Shown: piece by piece, positions 1 to 10,264 of the stretch
How the letters are laid out: each line of letters starts with the position of its first letter
How positions within the stretch are numbered: the first letter of the stretch is position 1
DNA from: Escallonia rubra
Lineage: Eukaryota; Streptophyta; Magnoliopsida; Escalloniales; Escalloniaceae
Length of the DNA: 64,000 bases
Assembly: GCA_033065855.1 (NCBI GenBank)
Contig: JAVXUO010001433.1
Coordinates: forward strand, 1-64,000
Direction of reading: 5' to 3'
Translations under genes and position numbers: made by a program
The notes under the pieces: generated by a model
Database searches by the model: none
Seen by the model: only the letters and a program-made list of their open reading frames with translations
Told to the model about the DNA's origin: nothing

Positions 1-2018
1 TACCGGCTGCAAGGCCCATGTGTATGCAGTACACCGGAAAAATGAAAACCATTGGGTTGTGACGGGAGTGGAGTTGAGCCATAATCATCAGTTGATGACC
101 CCTAGTAAGATTGGTCAAATTCATCAACACCGAGAAATTAGCGCGGCACACAGACAACTGATTTTTACAATGGCCGGGGCTAAAATTCCACCTTCTAAGA
201 TGATGGGGGTTTTCTCAAGCCAGGCTGGGGGGATTGACAAGTTGAGTTTCAACGAAGTAGACCTTCGAAATGAACTTCGTGCTCAGAAGAGAGAGTCTTT
301 CGGTAGAGTGATTCTCAAGCTACACTTGATCTCTTCAGGTGCCTTCAGAGTGAGAATTCTGGATTTTTCTACAGTCTCCAACTGGATGATGAGAACCGCA
401 TTAGTACTATATTTTGGGTGGACCCCCGTTCTAGAGCTGCTTACCAAAATTTTGGGGATGTTGTGACGTTTGACACCACATACCGCACCAATAAGTACTC
501 TATGCCTTTTGCTCCGTTCACCGGGGTGAACCACCACTATCAGTCAATCTCGTTTGGCTTTGCCCTGCTTAGGGATGAGACGGAGGAGTCATTTACGTGG
601 TTATTTGAAACGTGGCTTCAAGCAATGTATCATATTCCTCCAAAGACCATCATCACCGACCAAGATCTGGCAATGAAAAATGCAATCGCTAAGGTCCTTC
701 CAGATACTCACCATGGCCTGTGCACGTGGCACATAAGCAACAAATATCCCGAACGGCTTCACAATGTATATGCAAACCATCCGGAATTCAAGACTGACTT
801 TAATACATGTGTGAAGAAATCGTTGACGGTAGACGTGTTCGAGGAGAGGTGGGCCACGTTAATGGATGACTACAATTTGCACAATCATGGATGGTTACAA
901 TCGTTGTATGAGATCAAGACACAGTGGGTCGGTGCCTACACCAAGAAGTTTTTTGCAGCCGGAATGACTACGACCTCGAGAAGCGAAGCTATGAATTCAT
1001 TCTTTGATGGGTACGTAGGCCAGTCTTCAAGTATAGCGGAGTTTGTACTAGAGATGCAGAAAGCCGTTTATAGGCAATTGTACCGTGGGAGAGAAGCCGA
1101 CGCGGATACCGTTTACAAGAAAGAGCCATACTACTTCGTTCACCTTTGGAGGTTCATGCGGCTCAAGTCTATACCAAGGAAATGTTTAGACAGTTTCAAG
1201 AAGGAACTACTAAAGTCGAATCAATATGGCATGACAAAGTTGCACGAGTATTCCACCAGAGATCTCAAGGTTTATGCTTTGACAAATGTGACGAATTATG
1301 CCAATCCGTGCTCTTCGTCGGCTCCGAGGAACAGAAGACATTTTACCGTAGCTAAATGTATGGACACCGGGTTGGTAAATTGCAACTGTCAACTGTTTGA
1401 GCATAAAGGTATACTTTGTCGACATGCGTTAAGGGTTTTGAGCGCCAAGAATGCCCGTGAAAGACCTCCACAGGATATCTTGGAATCGGTGCACGACGGA
1501 AGCCAATAGAGTCCGCGGTCACATTCCTTACGTGCCCAATGTTTCAGTTGATTCCGAGCAATCTGAGGTGCTTCGATATAATCACGTTTGTAACATCATG
1601 CTGGGCTTATCGGCGGGTGCGGCGTCAACGTTTGATGGGTACAGGTATCAAGTTGAAGCAGCCGAATGGGATAAGGCTAAGCATGAACAGTTTAGGATGG
1701 CATTATCCAGAAAGACGGGACCCGACTCGGACGACTCCAGCCGGTAGATTCAATCGAGCCAAACAGCCAGTCATTGACGGCACTAGCATGCAAGGTGAGG
1801 AGGACGACATTTTTGATCCAATTATTTCTCAAACAAAAGGGCGAAAACGAGAAATACGCATGAAGAATCCGATTGAAAAAGCAACGGGTCAAAAAAAATT
1901 GCGAAAGTGTGCGTTGTGTAATAAGATGACTGATCATGACAAGAGAAACCATTATAAAGTGTTAGGTATCGAACCTGGCAGTATGGTCGAGGAGGACGAT
2001 GATGAGGAAGAGTGTTAG
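1..2018 (+). pseudogene. Broken FAR1/MULE-type transposase (5' end outside window)
   Basis: The reading frame enters from the left edge. It shows the end of a FAR1 DNA-binding domain (TGCKAHVYAV, then W-VVTGVELSHNH near 40-95). A MULE transposase core follows at about 400-1000, with FDTTYRTNKYSMPFAPFTGV, TDQD and the C-x2-H-type CTWHISNKYPERL, then TTTSRSEAMNSFFDGYV. A SWIM zinc finger (CNCQLFEHKGILCRH, about 1380-1430) and a C-terminal C-x2-C motif (KCALCNKMTDH, about 1905-1935) complete it. The frame changes near 300, near 1480 and again near 1740, so no single protein is made. In the family this enzyme cuts and moves Mutator-like elements; the same architecture was domesticated as FAR1/FRS light-signalling factors. 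The frame breaks and the repeat-rich setting favour a dead transposon copy over a working FRS gene. Confidence 0.85.
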
Positions 2019-2149
2019 GGTTAATGTTTCAGTTGTATAACGAATAACTTTTATAATGTTTAAATTTGTGATTTGGTTTGTTGAATCTTTAATTTGTGAT
2101 TTGGTTTGTGGATTATTGAAATTTTTTGAATGGCATATTCGCGCACGCT

Positions 2150-3400
2150 TTAGCGCCCAATTCATAGGTTCCTGAAAAATCTAATTGTTCGCACTTTAGT
2201 CACGCTTTCAATTACTTCGAAAAATCTTGTAAAATTTTTTTGCTCATTGCACCTCAGGCACGCTAGTTAGCCCATTTGTAAGAATTTCGACGAAAAACGA
2301 GACACGTTTTTTTTTTTTTGGTTTTCCTATGAAGGGCCTATTCGGGACACTTAAGGGCCAATTCATAACGCTCGAAAAATCTGTAAATTTTTTTGTCAAT
2401 TTTTCCGCTCATTGTACCTCAGGCACGCTAGTTAGCCCATTTGTAAGAATTTCGGTGAAAAACGAGATACGTTATTTTTTGGGTTTTCCTATGAAGGGCC
2501 TATTCGGGCACACTTTAGGGGCCAATTCATAACGCTCGAAAAACCTTGTAAATTTTTTCCTCACTTTTTTTCCGCCCATTGCACATGAGGCACGCTAGTT
2601 CGCCCTTTCTTATGGATGTCGGAGAAAAAGGAGCGACGTTTTTTTTTGGGTTTTCCTATGAAGGGCCTATTCGGGCACACTTTAGGGCCAATTCATAACG
2701 CTCGAAAAATCTTGTAAATTTTTTTGTCACTTTTTTTCGCTCATTGCACCTCAGGCACGCTAGTTAGCCCATTCTTAAGAATTTCGGCGAACAACGAGAC
2801 ACGTTATTTTTTGGGTTTTCCTATGAAGGGCCTATTCGGGCACACTTTAGGGGCCAATTCATAACTTCGAAAAATCTTGTAAATTTTTTTGTCACTTTTT
2901 TTCCGCTCATTGCACATCAGGCGCGCTAGTTAGCCCATTCGTAAGAATTTCGGCGAAAAACGAGACACGCTATTTTTTGGGTTATCCTATGAAGGGCCTA
3001 TTCTGGCACACTTTACGGCCCACTTCATAACGCTAGAAAAATCTTGTAAATGTTTTTCTCGAATTTTTTTTGCGCATTGCACCTGAGGCGCGCGAGTTAT
3101 CCAATTCTTATGTATTTCGTCGAAAAACAAGACACGTTATTTTTTGGGTTTTCCTATGAAGGGCCTATTCGGGCACACTTTAGGGGCCAATTCATAACGC
3201 TTCGAAAAATCTTGTAAATTTTTTTGTCACTTTTTTTCGCTCATTGCACATGAGGCGCGCTAGTTAGCCCATTCTTATGTATTTCGGCGAAAACGAGACA
3301 CGTTATTTTTTGAATGCGTCATATGAAATGTATATTCGCGCACATTTTAGCGCCAAATTCATAGCATGCGAAAATTTATGTACATTTCTTTTGGTACAGT
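2150..3400. repeat. Tandem repeat, about 165-bp unit, about 7 copies
   Basis: A unit containing TTTTCCTATGAAGGGCCTAT, then CACTTTAGGGGCCAATTCAT, then GCACGCTAGTTAGCCCATT recurs with the first motif near 2323, 2485, 2652, 2817, 2984 and 3151. Spacing is 162-168 bp and copies differ by scattered substitutions and T-run length. It lies between the transposase (+) and the Ulp1/PMD gene (-), so it may be the internal or subterminal spacer of one large MULE. No gene is seen inside. Confidence 0.85.
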
Positions 3401-3470
3401 TTTCGTAACATCACACATTAGCCACACTAGTTAGGATAATGGTAATGAAGTCGTCTAGCTTCATTCTTTT

Positions 3471-4259
3471 TCAGCTCGCAGGGTTTCCTCTACCTAGGCG
3501 TTGAGGCAGCCTTCCTAGTCCACGAGGATATTTGAGCACTTCCGAGCGAGCAATGTAGTCCATGTACTTGAGGACGTAAATCCCGCAATCGTGACTGTTA
3601 TATTGCTTTGGTCGGTCCTTTATCATCACGACCGTCCAAGGCTCCCCCCGTGGCCGTCCGGCACGCTAGCGAGAAGATAGTAGTCTGCATCCAACAATAA
3701 AAAGATCATCAAGCCTATGTTACAATAAGAATATACTATGAGCCAAGGTCAAAAAATAAAAACTAACCACTAAAGTGATGTACTCGTATACATCTGTGCC
3801 AGCGACCGTCCGGGCTCGTCCTCCCTTAGGCTATCGTATATGTTGACCGTTCTGTTCGCTGGATGGAGAACTAATAGGAACCAGTGGTGTTCATGATGGC
3901 AAGGTATCATGATAAGGTTCGCATCAGCAGCGTGACATTGATAGTCTGCGTTCATCAGGCATAACATGTTTCGACCTGGTTTCCACTTACCCAGTTGCCC
4001 CCTCGCTTCCATTGATGGAATCCTGGACCATTAATGTGACAAAATAAGTGGGATACATGTTAAGCTTCAAATCTTCGCACTGGTTATAACGTAGCTCTCT
4101 AATCCGGAGCAGATCTATATAAGCGTTCATGACAAAATTTGAAAGATCTGTCTCCGGTGCCAACATTCTGACATCCGCGTGACCTAGCAATGTTCCAAGA
4201 GGAAAGTCTGTTGAATCGACAGGCCCAGGCCCGGAGGAGTGCCGGTCGATCCAAGCCAT
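3471..4259 (-). pseudogene. Ulp1/C48 cysteine protease domain (MULE-associated), probably broken
   Basis: On the minus strand the N-terminal part reads DLSNFVMNAYIDLLRIREL (around 4090-4140). The core has HHEHHWFLLVLHPANRTV and IYDSL, giving the catalytic His and Asp. The last exon, 3471-3684, has no start codon of its own and encodes QYNSHDCGIYVLKYMDYIA with the catalytic Cys and the usual upstream Gln, ending GNPAS-stop. Its acceptor is GATGCAG/ACT at 3685, and a plausible donor GTTAGT lies near 3763. The His-Asp-Gln-Cys set of SUMO-type proteases is therefore complete. The frame changes once near 4000, so the copy is probably not active. The family cleaves SUMO or other ubiquitin-like proteins; Ulp1 domains are known passengers of plant MULEs. 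It lies downstream of the PMD gene on the same strand and may be the C-terminal part of the same transcript. Confidence 0.75.
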
Positions 4260-4361
4260 CTTCTCGGCCTCAATGGCTTTGTCGCTTGTCCTTTATCCGA
4301 CCGGAAACTTGGGCGCGAGGCCTGGATTCCTACTTGGGTCAACCTTGACTCTGGCACAGAG

Positions 4362-4572
4362 AGTCGTATGCGTCAGGAGGAGCGACTAGACGGCTCCCAC
4401 ACCTGACTGGAGTTCCGTAGTCGTACGCGTCAGGAGGAGGGCGACTAGACGGCTCCCACACCTGACTGGAAGTTCGGAGTCGTACGCGTCAGGAGGAGGA
4501 CGACTAGACGGCTCCCACACCTGACTCTGGGGCTGATAGTCGTACGCGTCAGGAGGCAAGCGACTAGACGGC
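4362..4572. repeat. Minisatellite, 57-60-bp unit, 4 copies
   Basis: Units start AGTCGTA(C/T)GCGTCAGG at 4362, 4419, 4479 and 4539 and carry GCGACTAGACGGCTCCCACA. Copies are nearly identical, so the array is young or homogenised. It sits between the PMD and Ulp1 coding parts on the minus strand. A 60-bp unit keeps frame, so it could encode a repeated linker, but I did not confirm an open frame through it. Confidence 0.85.
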
Positions 4573-4713
4573 GACCCTTGGTAACCCCGGTACGCAAGAC
4601 TAAACTTTTGAAGATCAGTCTTGTACCTCTCAATTCAGCTCTTGAGACTGTCAGGAGCATGCGCGACATACCAGTCAAACGACTCCAGCTGCTTGAACAC
4701 CTCAGTGCCCTGG

Positions 4714-6258
4714 TCAACCTAAAAAACATGCATAGAAAATATGGCAAATCATTTCAGGCATGGTCGATACGGTGCGCAAATAAATTATTGAAACAACACT
4801 AGCATGACTTACAATGGCCAATGCCCAGAACTGGTCATAGACCTCCCGTGGCGCATACGATTTGGTCCTCACTTGGCAAGGGCGATCCACCCTCCTGCGC
4901 GTCACCCTGAGAAACCACTGTAAGTAGTCCTCAGTACTGGTGCCGTCGTGCTTCAGCGATACAAGGCTGTCATACGTTTCCTGCCAGTATTCCACTGTTG
5001 CACCTCGTCACCCAACACAGTCAAGGCATCAGGCACCTCGAAGTTCGGCCCTCGACCACCCCTGTATGGCCGCATGTCTACAGCGGGTTTTGGTATCCCT
5101 TGTGGACAGCCAGCTTGCTTCATAGCTCGATCGGGCATCTGAAACTCACATTCTTCGAAGTGAATGAGCGGCACCCGAACCAAACCTGCCAGCACGTACG
5201 ACACCGGAAGTTGCCAACATGACTCATCCAACTGATGCATCACCTTGTCATATGGCTGCCACGTCACCTGGGATGCATCCAGTATCTCTAGTTCCCCCCG
5301 ATAGAACTGTAGATGGTTGTGAGGGTCTACCCGTCTCCTCCTCCGGTTGGTCGTAGACCCCCAGGCCCACACCCTAGGCCACGTCTCATCGGAATTTGCT
5401 ACGGCTGTGGACGACCCGTGGGTAGCCTCTCGTAAGACCAAACCTGTGAACGCAAACATTATATGGAATTAGTAATTAATCACGAATATATTGACAGGAT
5501 CCGGATAAGAAAATAAATGCTCATACCTGTAATAGAGTCAGGCAGACGACAATGGACTTGGCACCGTTTCTCGTAGCCTTATGCAGTGCTCGATATAGGT
5601 GCGCAAGGACAGCTGAACCCCACGAATACGAGTATACCTCCTCAAGATCCTCCACTAACACCATATACTTCGGATGCACCGTGTTTTTCGAATGCGTCGG
5701 AAATAATATAGCTCCAATAATATACAGTAGGAATGCCTTCGTATACGTCACAAAATCTTGACTAGTGTATTCATCCGGTAGCACGTCGTACTGCTCTCTC
5801 AGCCATTTAAGCTTGACGCCGTTTGTTGTAAGAGCTGCCCTTGGAATTCCCGGAAAATAATGCCTAGCCATATTTGCTATGGATGCAGACGGCATGCTCA
5901 GAGTAACGGGTCTGCCGTGACATGGGATTCCAAGTATATATCCGACGTCCTCTAACGTAACAGTCATTTCACCAAACCGGAAGTGAAATGAGTTCGTCTC
6001 GCCCCTCCATCGTTCAACTAGAGCGGATATAAGACAATCGTCCTGTCGAGACCATTTCCCACAATCGGTGAACAGGGTTAAATTTTGACGGTGTAATAGT
6101 TGTATTTGTTCCTCGTTTAGTACCCACTCTTCAAGGTGACTTGTGCTTTGAATTGTTTCCAAAACACCCCTATCGACACCGTCAAATACGTGCCTCGCGA
6201 CGTGGTCATCGTCATCGTATAGGATTGATGTATCATGAGGTCCGGGGTTGAAATCCAT
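4714..6258 (-). pseudogene. Plant mobile domain (PMD) protein, MULE-associated, broken
   Basis: Exon 1 is 5527-6258. It starts MDFNPGPHDTSILY, a usual PMD start, and holds WVLNEEQIQLL, TLFTDCGKWSRQDDCLISA, ERWRGETNSFHF, GEMTVTLEDVGYILGIP and SYSWGSAVLAHLYRALHKA. Its donor is CAG/GTATGAG. Exon 2 starts at 5443 after TTCACAG; the first codons read VWSYERLPTGRP, the typical PMD junction LLQ-VWSYE. The homology then continues in other frames: TWQPYDKVMHQL, VPLIHFEECEFQMPDRAMKQ and DYLQWFLRVTRR. The frame changes at least twice in exon 2. PMD proteins (MAIN/MAIL in hosts) silence transposons; related domains are carried by MULE and Ty3 elements. An in-frame start further up (6327) exists but adds no PMD sequence. 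Confidence 0.8.
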
Positions 6259-6329
6259 ATCTATAAGAACAAAATATAATCGTAATCCAACTATCAGGTC
6301 CATAATATTTACATTCCAAACCAACATAT

Positions 6330-7055
6330 CTGGATGTTTAACCTAGCTTACCAACACATTAGCAATAGTCATTATTTAAATGTATTAAAACAAATCCTCA
6401 CTTCCCACCACTCCGAACGGTTAATTACGCCAGTTCCCACTGAATTAGCGCCAACGTGGTTATATAGCAATATACCCCCCGACGGCCCCTACACCCCCAA
6501 GACCTCAAAACCGCTTTGAAGTCAAGTTTTTAAATGTATTACGTCAATTATATACCCAATATATCAGGAAAAATTTTAAAGGGGGAAAGTTACCAAAACA
6601 CCCGCTACTTGTGCAAAATACCCCCTGGCAGTCATCGCCGGTGCGTCACAAGTTCCTGAATTCACCCGGGGCAATAAAAGTTTTCGGGTGTCTGACACCC
6701 TTTGCCGAACTAAAGGGAATATTTTAAGGCATGTATCATGAGGCTGGATCCTTCCTAGCAAAATAGTCACCGATGAGCGGCAAATTACCGAAATGCCCCC
6801 GGGGGTTCACTATCACCCCAACGCCCCCGAACCAGCTTGAAAACAACATTTCAGTTTCTGTGATTACATTCCTGGACTAAAACTGTGTAATTAAAAACTT
6901 GGCGCGGGAAAACACCGAAACACCCCTCGCGGGGTGGCAAATTACCGAAATGCCCCTGGCATCAGGAAAAATCTCAAAGGTGCCTCGAAATTCTACTTTA
7001 CGCTTCGTGAGTTCATCATTGGCCTAAAAAGTACTTTACGGATTTTTCGCGCAAA
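6330..7055. other. No gene seen; spacer with short related phrases
   Basis: No coding frame or RNA gene is recognised. Phrases such as GGCAAATTACCGAAATGCCCC (split by one base differences) recur near 6780 and 6935, suggesting decayed repeats related to the tandem array that follows. Confidence 0.5.
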
Positions 7056-7059
7056 AATC

Positions 7060-8350
7060 GCGAACCGGTGTCCGGGGCGGCCGCTGAAAGGGCCGTTCGG
7101 GCAAAAAAAAAGCAAACGGCTCCAGAATGGCGCGAAATCCTGGGGAATGGAACTTCCCAACATCCTAGGGTGCTCGTAAAAGTTTCGCGCGAAATCGCGC
7201 TAGCTTGGTATTTTAAATTAGACTGCGAAGGTACACGGTTCCCCGTATCAGTTAGCCCCTCTACAGCGCTTGGAAAAATCTGAAATTTTTACCTGATACA
7301 GATGCTTTCAGAATAACTAGGGTCTCTTTTTTGCACTTTGGCCAAATCACGCTCTAGCTATTTTTTATAAATCCGTGAAAAAGCTGTCTAATTAAAGGGG
7401 GGCGCGGAAAGGGCCGGTCGGACAAAAAAAAAGCAAACGGCTCCGGAATGGCGCGAAGTCCTGGGGAATGGAACTTCCCAACATCCTAGGGTACTCGTAA
7501 AAGTTTCGCGCGAAATCGCGCTAGCTTGGTATTTTAAATTAGACTGCGAAGGTACACGGTTCCCCGTATCAGTTAGCCCCTCTACAGCGCTTGGAAAAAT
7601 CTGAAATGTTTACCTGATACAGATGCTTTCAGAATAACTAGAGTCTATTTTTTGCACTTTGGCCAAATCACGCTCTAGCTATTTTTTATAAATCCGTGAA
7701 AAAGCTGTCTAATTAAAGGGCGGGCGCTGAAAGGGCCGTTCGGGCAAAAAAAAAGCAAACGGCTCCGGAATGGCGCGAAATCCTGGGGAATGGAACTTCC
7801 CAACATCCTAGGGTACTCGTAAAAGTTTCGCGCGAAATCGCGCTAGCTTGGTATTTTAAATTAGACTGCGAAGGTACACGGTTCCCCGTATCAGTTAGCC
7901 CCTCTACAGCGCTTGGAAAAATCTGAAATTTTTACCTGATACAGATGCTTTCAGAATAACTAGGGTCTCTTTTTTGCACTTTGGCAAAATCACGCTCTAG
8001 CTATTTTTTAAAAAAAAAAAAAAAAGCTGTCTAATTAAAGGGCGGGCGCTGAAAGGGCCGTTCGGGCAAAAAAATAGCAAACGGCTCCGGAATGGCGCGA
8101 AATCCTGGGGAATGGAACTTCCCAACATCCTAGGGTACTCGTAAAAGTTTCGCGCGAAATCGCGCTAGCTTGGTATTTTAAATTAGACTGCGAAGGTACA
8201 CGGTTCCCCGTATCAGTTAGCCCCTCTACAGCGCTTGGAAAAATCTGAAATTTTTACCTGATACAGATGATTTCAGAATAACTAGGGTCTCTTTTTTGCA
8301 CTTTGGCAAAATCTCGCTCTAGCTATTTTTTATAAATCCGTGAAAAAGCT
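7060..8350. repeat. Tandem repeat, about 322-bp unit, 4 copies
   Basis: The phrase AGTTTCGCGCGAAATCGCGC occurs at about 7181, 7502, 7824 and 8146, a spacing of 321-322 bp. Each unit also holds TTAGACTGCGAAGGTACACG and CCTGATACAGATG. Copies are almost identical apart from a few substitutions and one A-run expansion near 8010, so the amplification is recent. The first copy begins part-way. No coding function is apparent. Confidence 0.9.
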
Positions 8351-8764
8351 GTCTATAAATGTAATGTAATACGCTATTTTGAATCGCTATAAATGTAATA
8401 CGCTAAGTGTAATACGCTGACTTGATGTATAAGGAAATTCAAAATACTTACTTGTTGTGACTTGATGTATTTGAAGAAAAATCTACCGATCTTCTAGCGA
8501 TTATTCACCGATCTTCTTCTAGCGCTAAAATTTTTTGGTTTGTGGAGAAAAAATTCGGAGCAGAACAGAAATGTGGAGAAGAATGGTTGGGGGGAGGGGA
8601 TTATAAATAGAGAAGAAAAAGGAAGAGAGAAGAAAAAAAGAGGGTTCGTGTCTGCAGAAAACACCCGTGAGTGGTGGCAGAAAAAAAAAAAGGACTCTGC
8701 AAAAAAGGACAGTCACGGGGAGCAAGGACAGACTCACGGGGAGCCAACAGGCGCGTGGGGGGAG

Positions 8765-9210
8765 GGCCGCCACGTGGCAGAAGGAGAGGGCTTCACGCGG
8801 GGACCCTTCACGCGGTTGGGCCACGTGGCAGGAGCGGGGGAGGCCACGTGGCACCGCCACCGTACCAACAGGCACAATTTCCCGCGTTTGGCCACGTGGC
8901 AGGCGCGTGGTGGCCACGTGGCAGGCGCGTGGAGGCCACGCGGCAACAACCGGCGTCCTTTCACGCGGTTGCGCCACGTGGCAGACGCTGAAGAGGCCAC
9001 GTGGCAATAACAGGCGTCCCTTCACGCGGTTGGGCCACGTGGCAGGCGCGGATGAGGCCACGTGGCACCGCCCAGGCGCACCTTCCCGCGTTTGGCCACG
9101 TGGCAGGCGCGTGGTGGCCACGTGGCAGGCGCGTGTAGGCCACGCGGCAACAACCGGCGTCCTTTCACGCGGTTGGGCCACGTGGCAGGCGCGGATGATG
9201 CCACGTGGCA
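8765..9210. promoter_or_regulatory. Dense G-box array: 13 CACGTG palindromes in about 440 bp
   Basis: CACGTG cores, mostly inside the longer palindrome GCCACGTGGC, lie at 8771, 8822, 8845, 8893, 8915, 8975, 8998, 9036, 9059, 9097, 9119, 9179 and 9202. They are set in a higher-order repeat with CACGCGGTTGGG and GGCGCG phrases. The core is the known binding site of plant bZIP and bHLH (PIF, ABF) factors. A TATA-like TATAAATAG lies on the left at 8602 and a TATATAT on the right near 9616. Long frames read through this block on both strands but they only follow the repeat and look non-coding. Confidence 0.8.
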
Positions 9211-9299
9211 GCCTTGGCTCGAATTTTTTTTTTTTTTTTTTTTCAGCCAATCAAAAAATTTGAAAAGTTTTGTGTGGGAGCCACCCAAAATTAAAGCCA

Positions 9300-9569
9300 C
9301 CAACCGCTTGTTTTAGATGCGGTTGGTTGTTTAAAAAATTGTTAAAAAAAAAGGGGTTACCAACCGCTTCTAAGAGAAGCGGTTGGGCAAAAATTTTTTT
9401 TTCCCAACCGCGTATAAGAGAAGCGGTTGGGTGGAGTGGTTTTTATGGTGGGGCCATGTCAAAAAAATAATCATACCCAACCGCTGCTCTTACATGCGGT
9501 TGGGCTTTTTGTGGTGGGGCCCACGAGAAAATGACACAGTAGCCAACCGCTTGTCTTACAAGCGGTTGG
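9300..9569. repeat. Five hairpins sharing CCAACCGC / GCGGTTGG arms
   Basis: Inverted repeats at 9300-9326, 9360-9386, 9404-9430, 9477-9503 and 9543-9569 each have the outer arms CCAACCGC and GCGGTTGG around an 11-bp centre that differs between copies (for example TTCTAAGAGAA, TGCTCTTACAT). Total length is constant at 27 bp. The arm GCGGTTGG also recurs in the adjacent G-box block, so both belong to one repeat unit. Confidence 0.85.
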
Positions 9570-9930
9570 GTGGAGAAATTTTTTTTCTCCACCGGTGGGT
9601 GTGGATCGGGCCCCTATATATCCCCTATGTTTATGCACATCGGAAAAAAAAACAAGTACAAGGAAATCACAAATAGAAGTATGGTAAATAGGAAGAAGGC
9701 AGAAGACACAAACGTACTGGCTATATACTCTAAAATTTGTGTCTTGGATACTGAAGAGATATAACTAGGACAGTGACTTGTAGAAATCCGTGCAACAAGC
9801 CAGTCGCCAAAACGGAGTTAGTCACTGACTCCCATTTGGTAAATGACACCACTTTCTTCTAATTAATTTGTAGCAGCATTTTGCGTACTAAAAGCAGCAA
9901 CACGGGTTATCCTTGTGAATTTACCTGGAA

Positions 9931-10264
9931 TTTTTTCCTTAATTAATACTTAATTACTCATATACACCATTTTGAAACTTATTTACCCGTATACTACACT
10001 TTTAGAAATCGTTGTTTGAAACCACGTTTTTAAGGTAGAAATCGCTATTTAAACAACGATTTCTACCTTGAAAACGTGGTTTCAAACAGCGATTTCTACT
10101 TTAAGGTAAAAATCAAGTAGAAATCACTGTTTGAAACAGCGATTTCTACCTTAAAATCGTGGTTTCAAACAACGATTTTCAAAAGTGTGGTATGCGGGTA
10201 AATAAGTTTCAAAATGGTGTATATTGGTAATTAAATATTAAATATGTATTAATTAGGGAAAAAA
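9931..10264. mobile_element. Foldback MITE with long inverted repeats
   Basis: The left arm (TTTTTTCCTTAATTAATACT, then ACACCATTTTGAAACTTATT) is mirrored by the right arm ending AATTAGGGAAAAAA. The arms are about 140-150 bp each and almost all of the 334 bp can fold on itself. The centre repeats GAAATCGCTGTTTGAAAC-like motifs in both orientations. There is no coding capacity. I could not settle the target duplication, so the superfamily is unknown. Confidence 0.75.

Noticed and set aside
8525-9303. Long reading frames on both strands across the G-box block
   Set aside because: They exist in several frames at once and only follow the GC-rich repeat; no protein domain.
9300-9569. CRISPR-like look of repeated palindromes with variable centres
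   Set aside because: This is a plant nuclear genome; the arms, spacing and absence of cas genes do not fit a CRISPR array.
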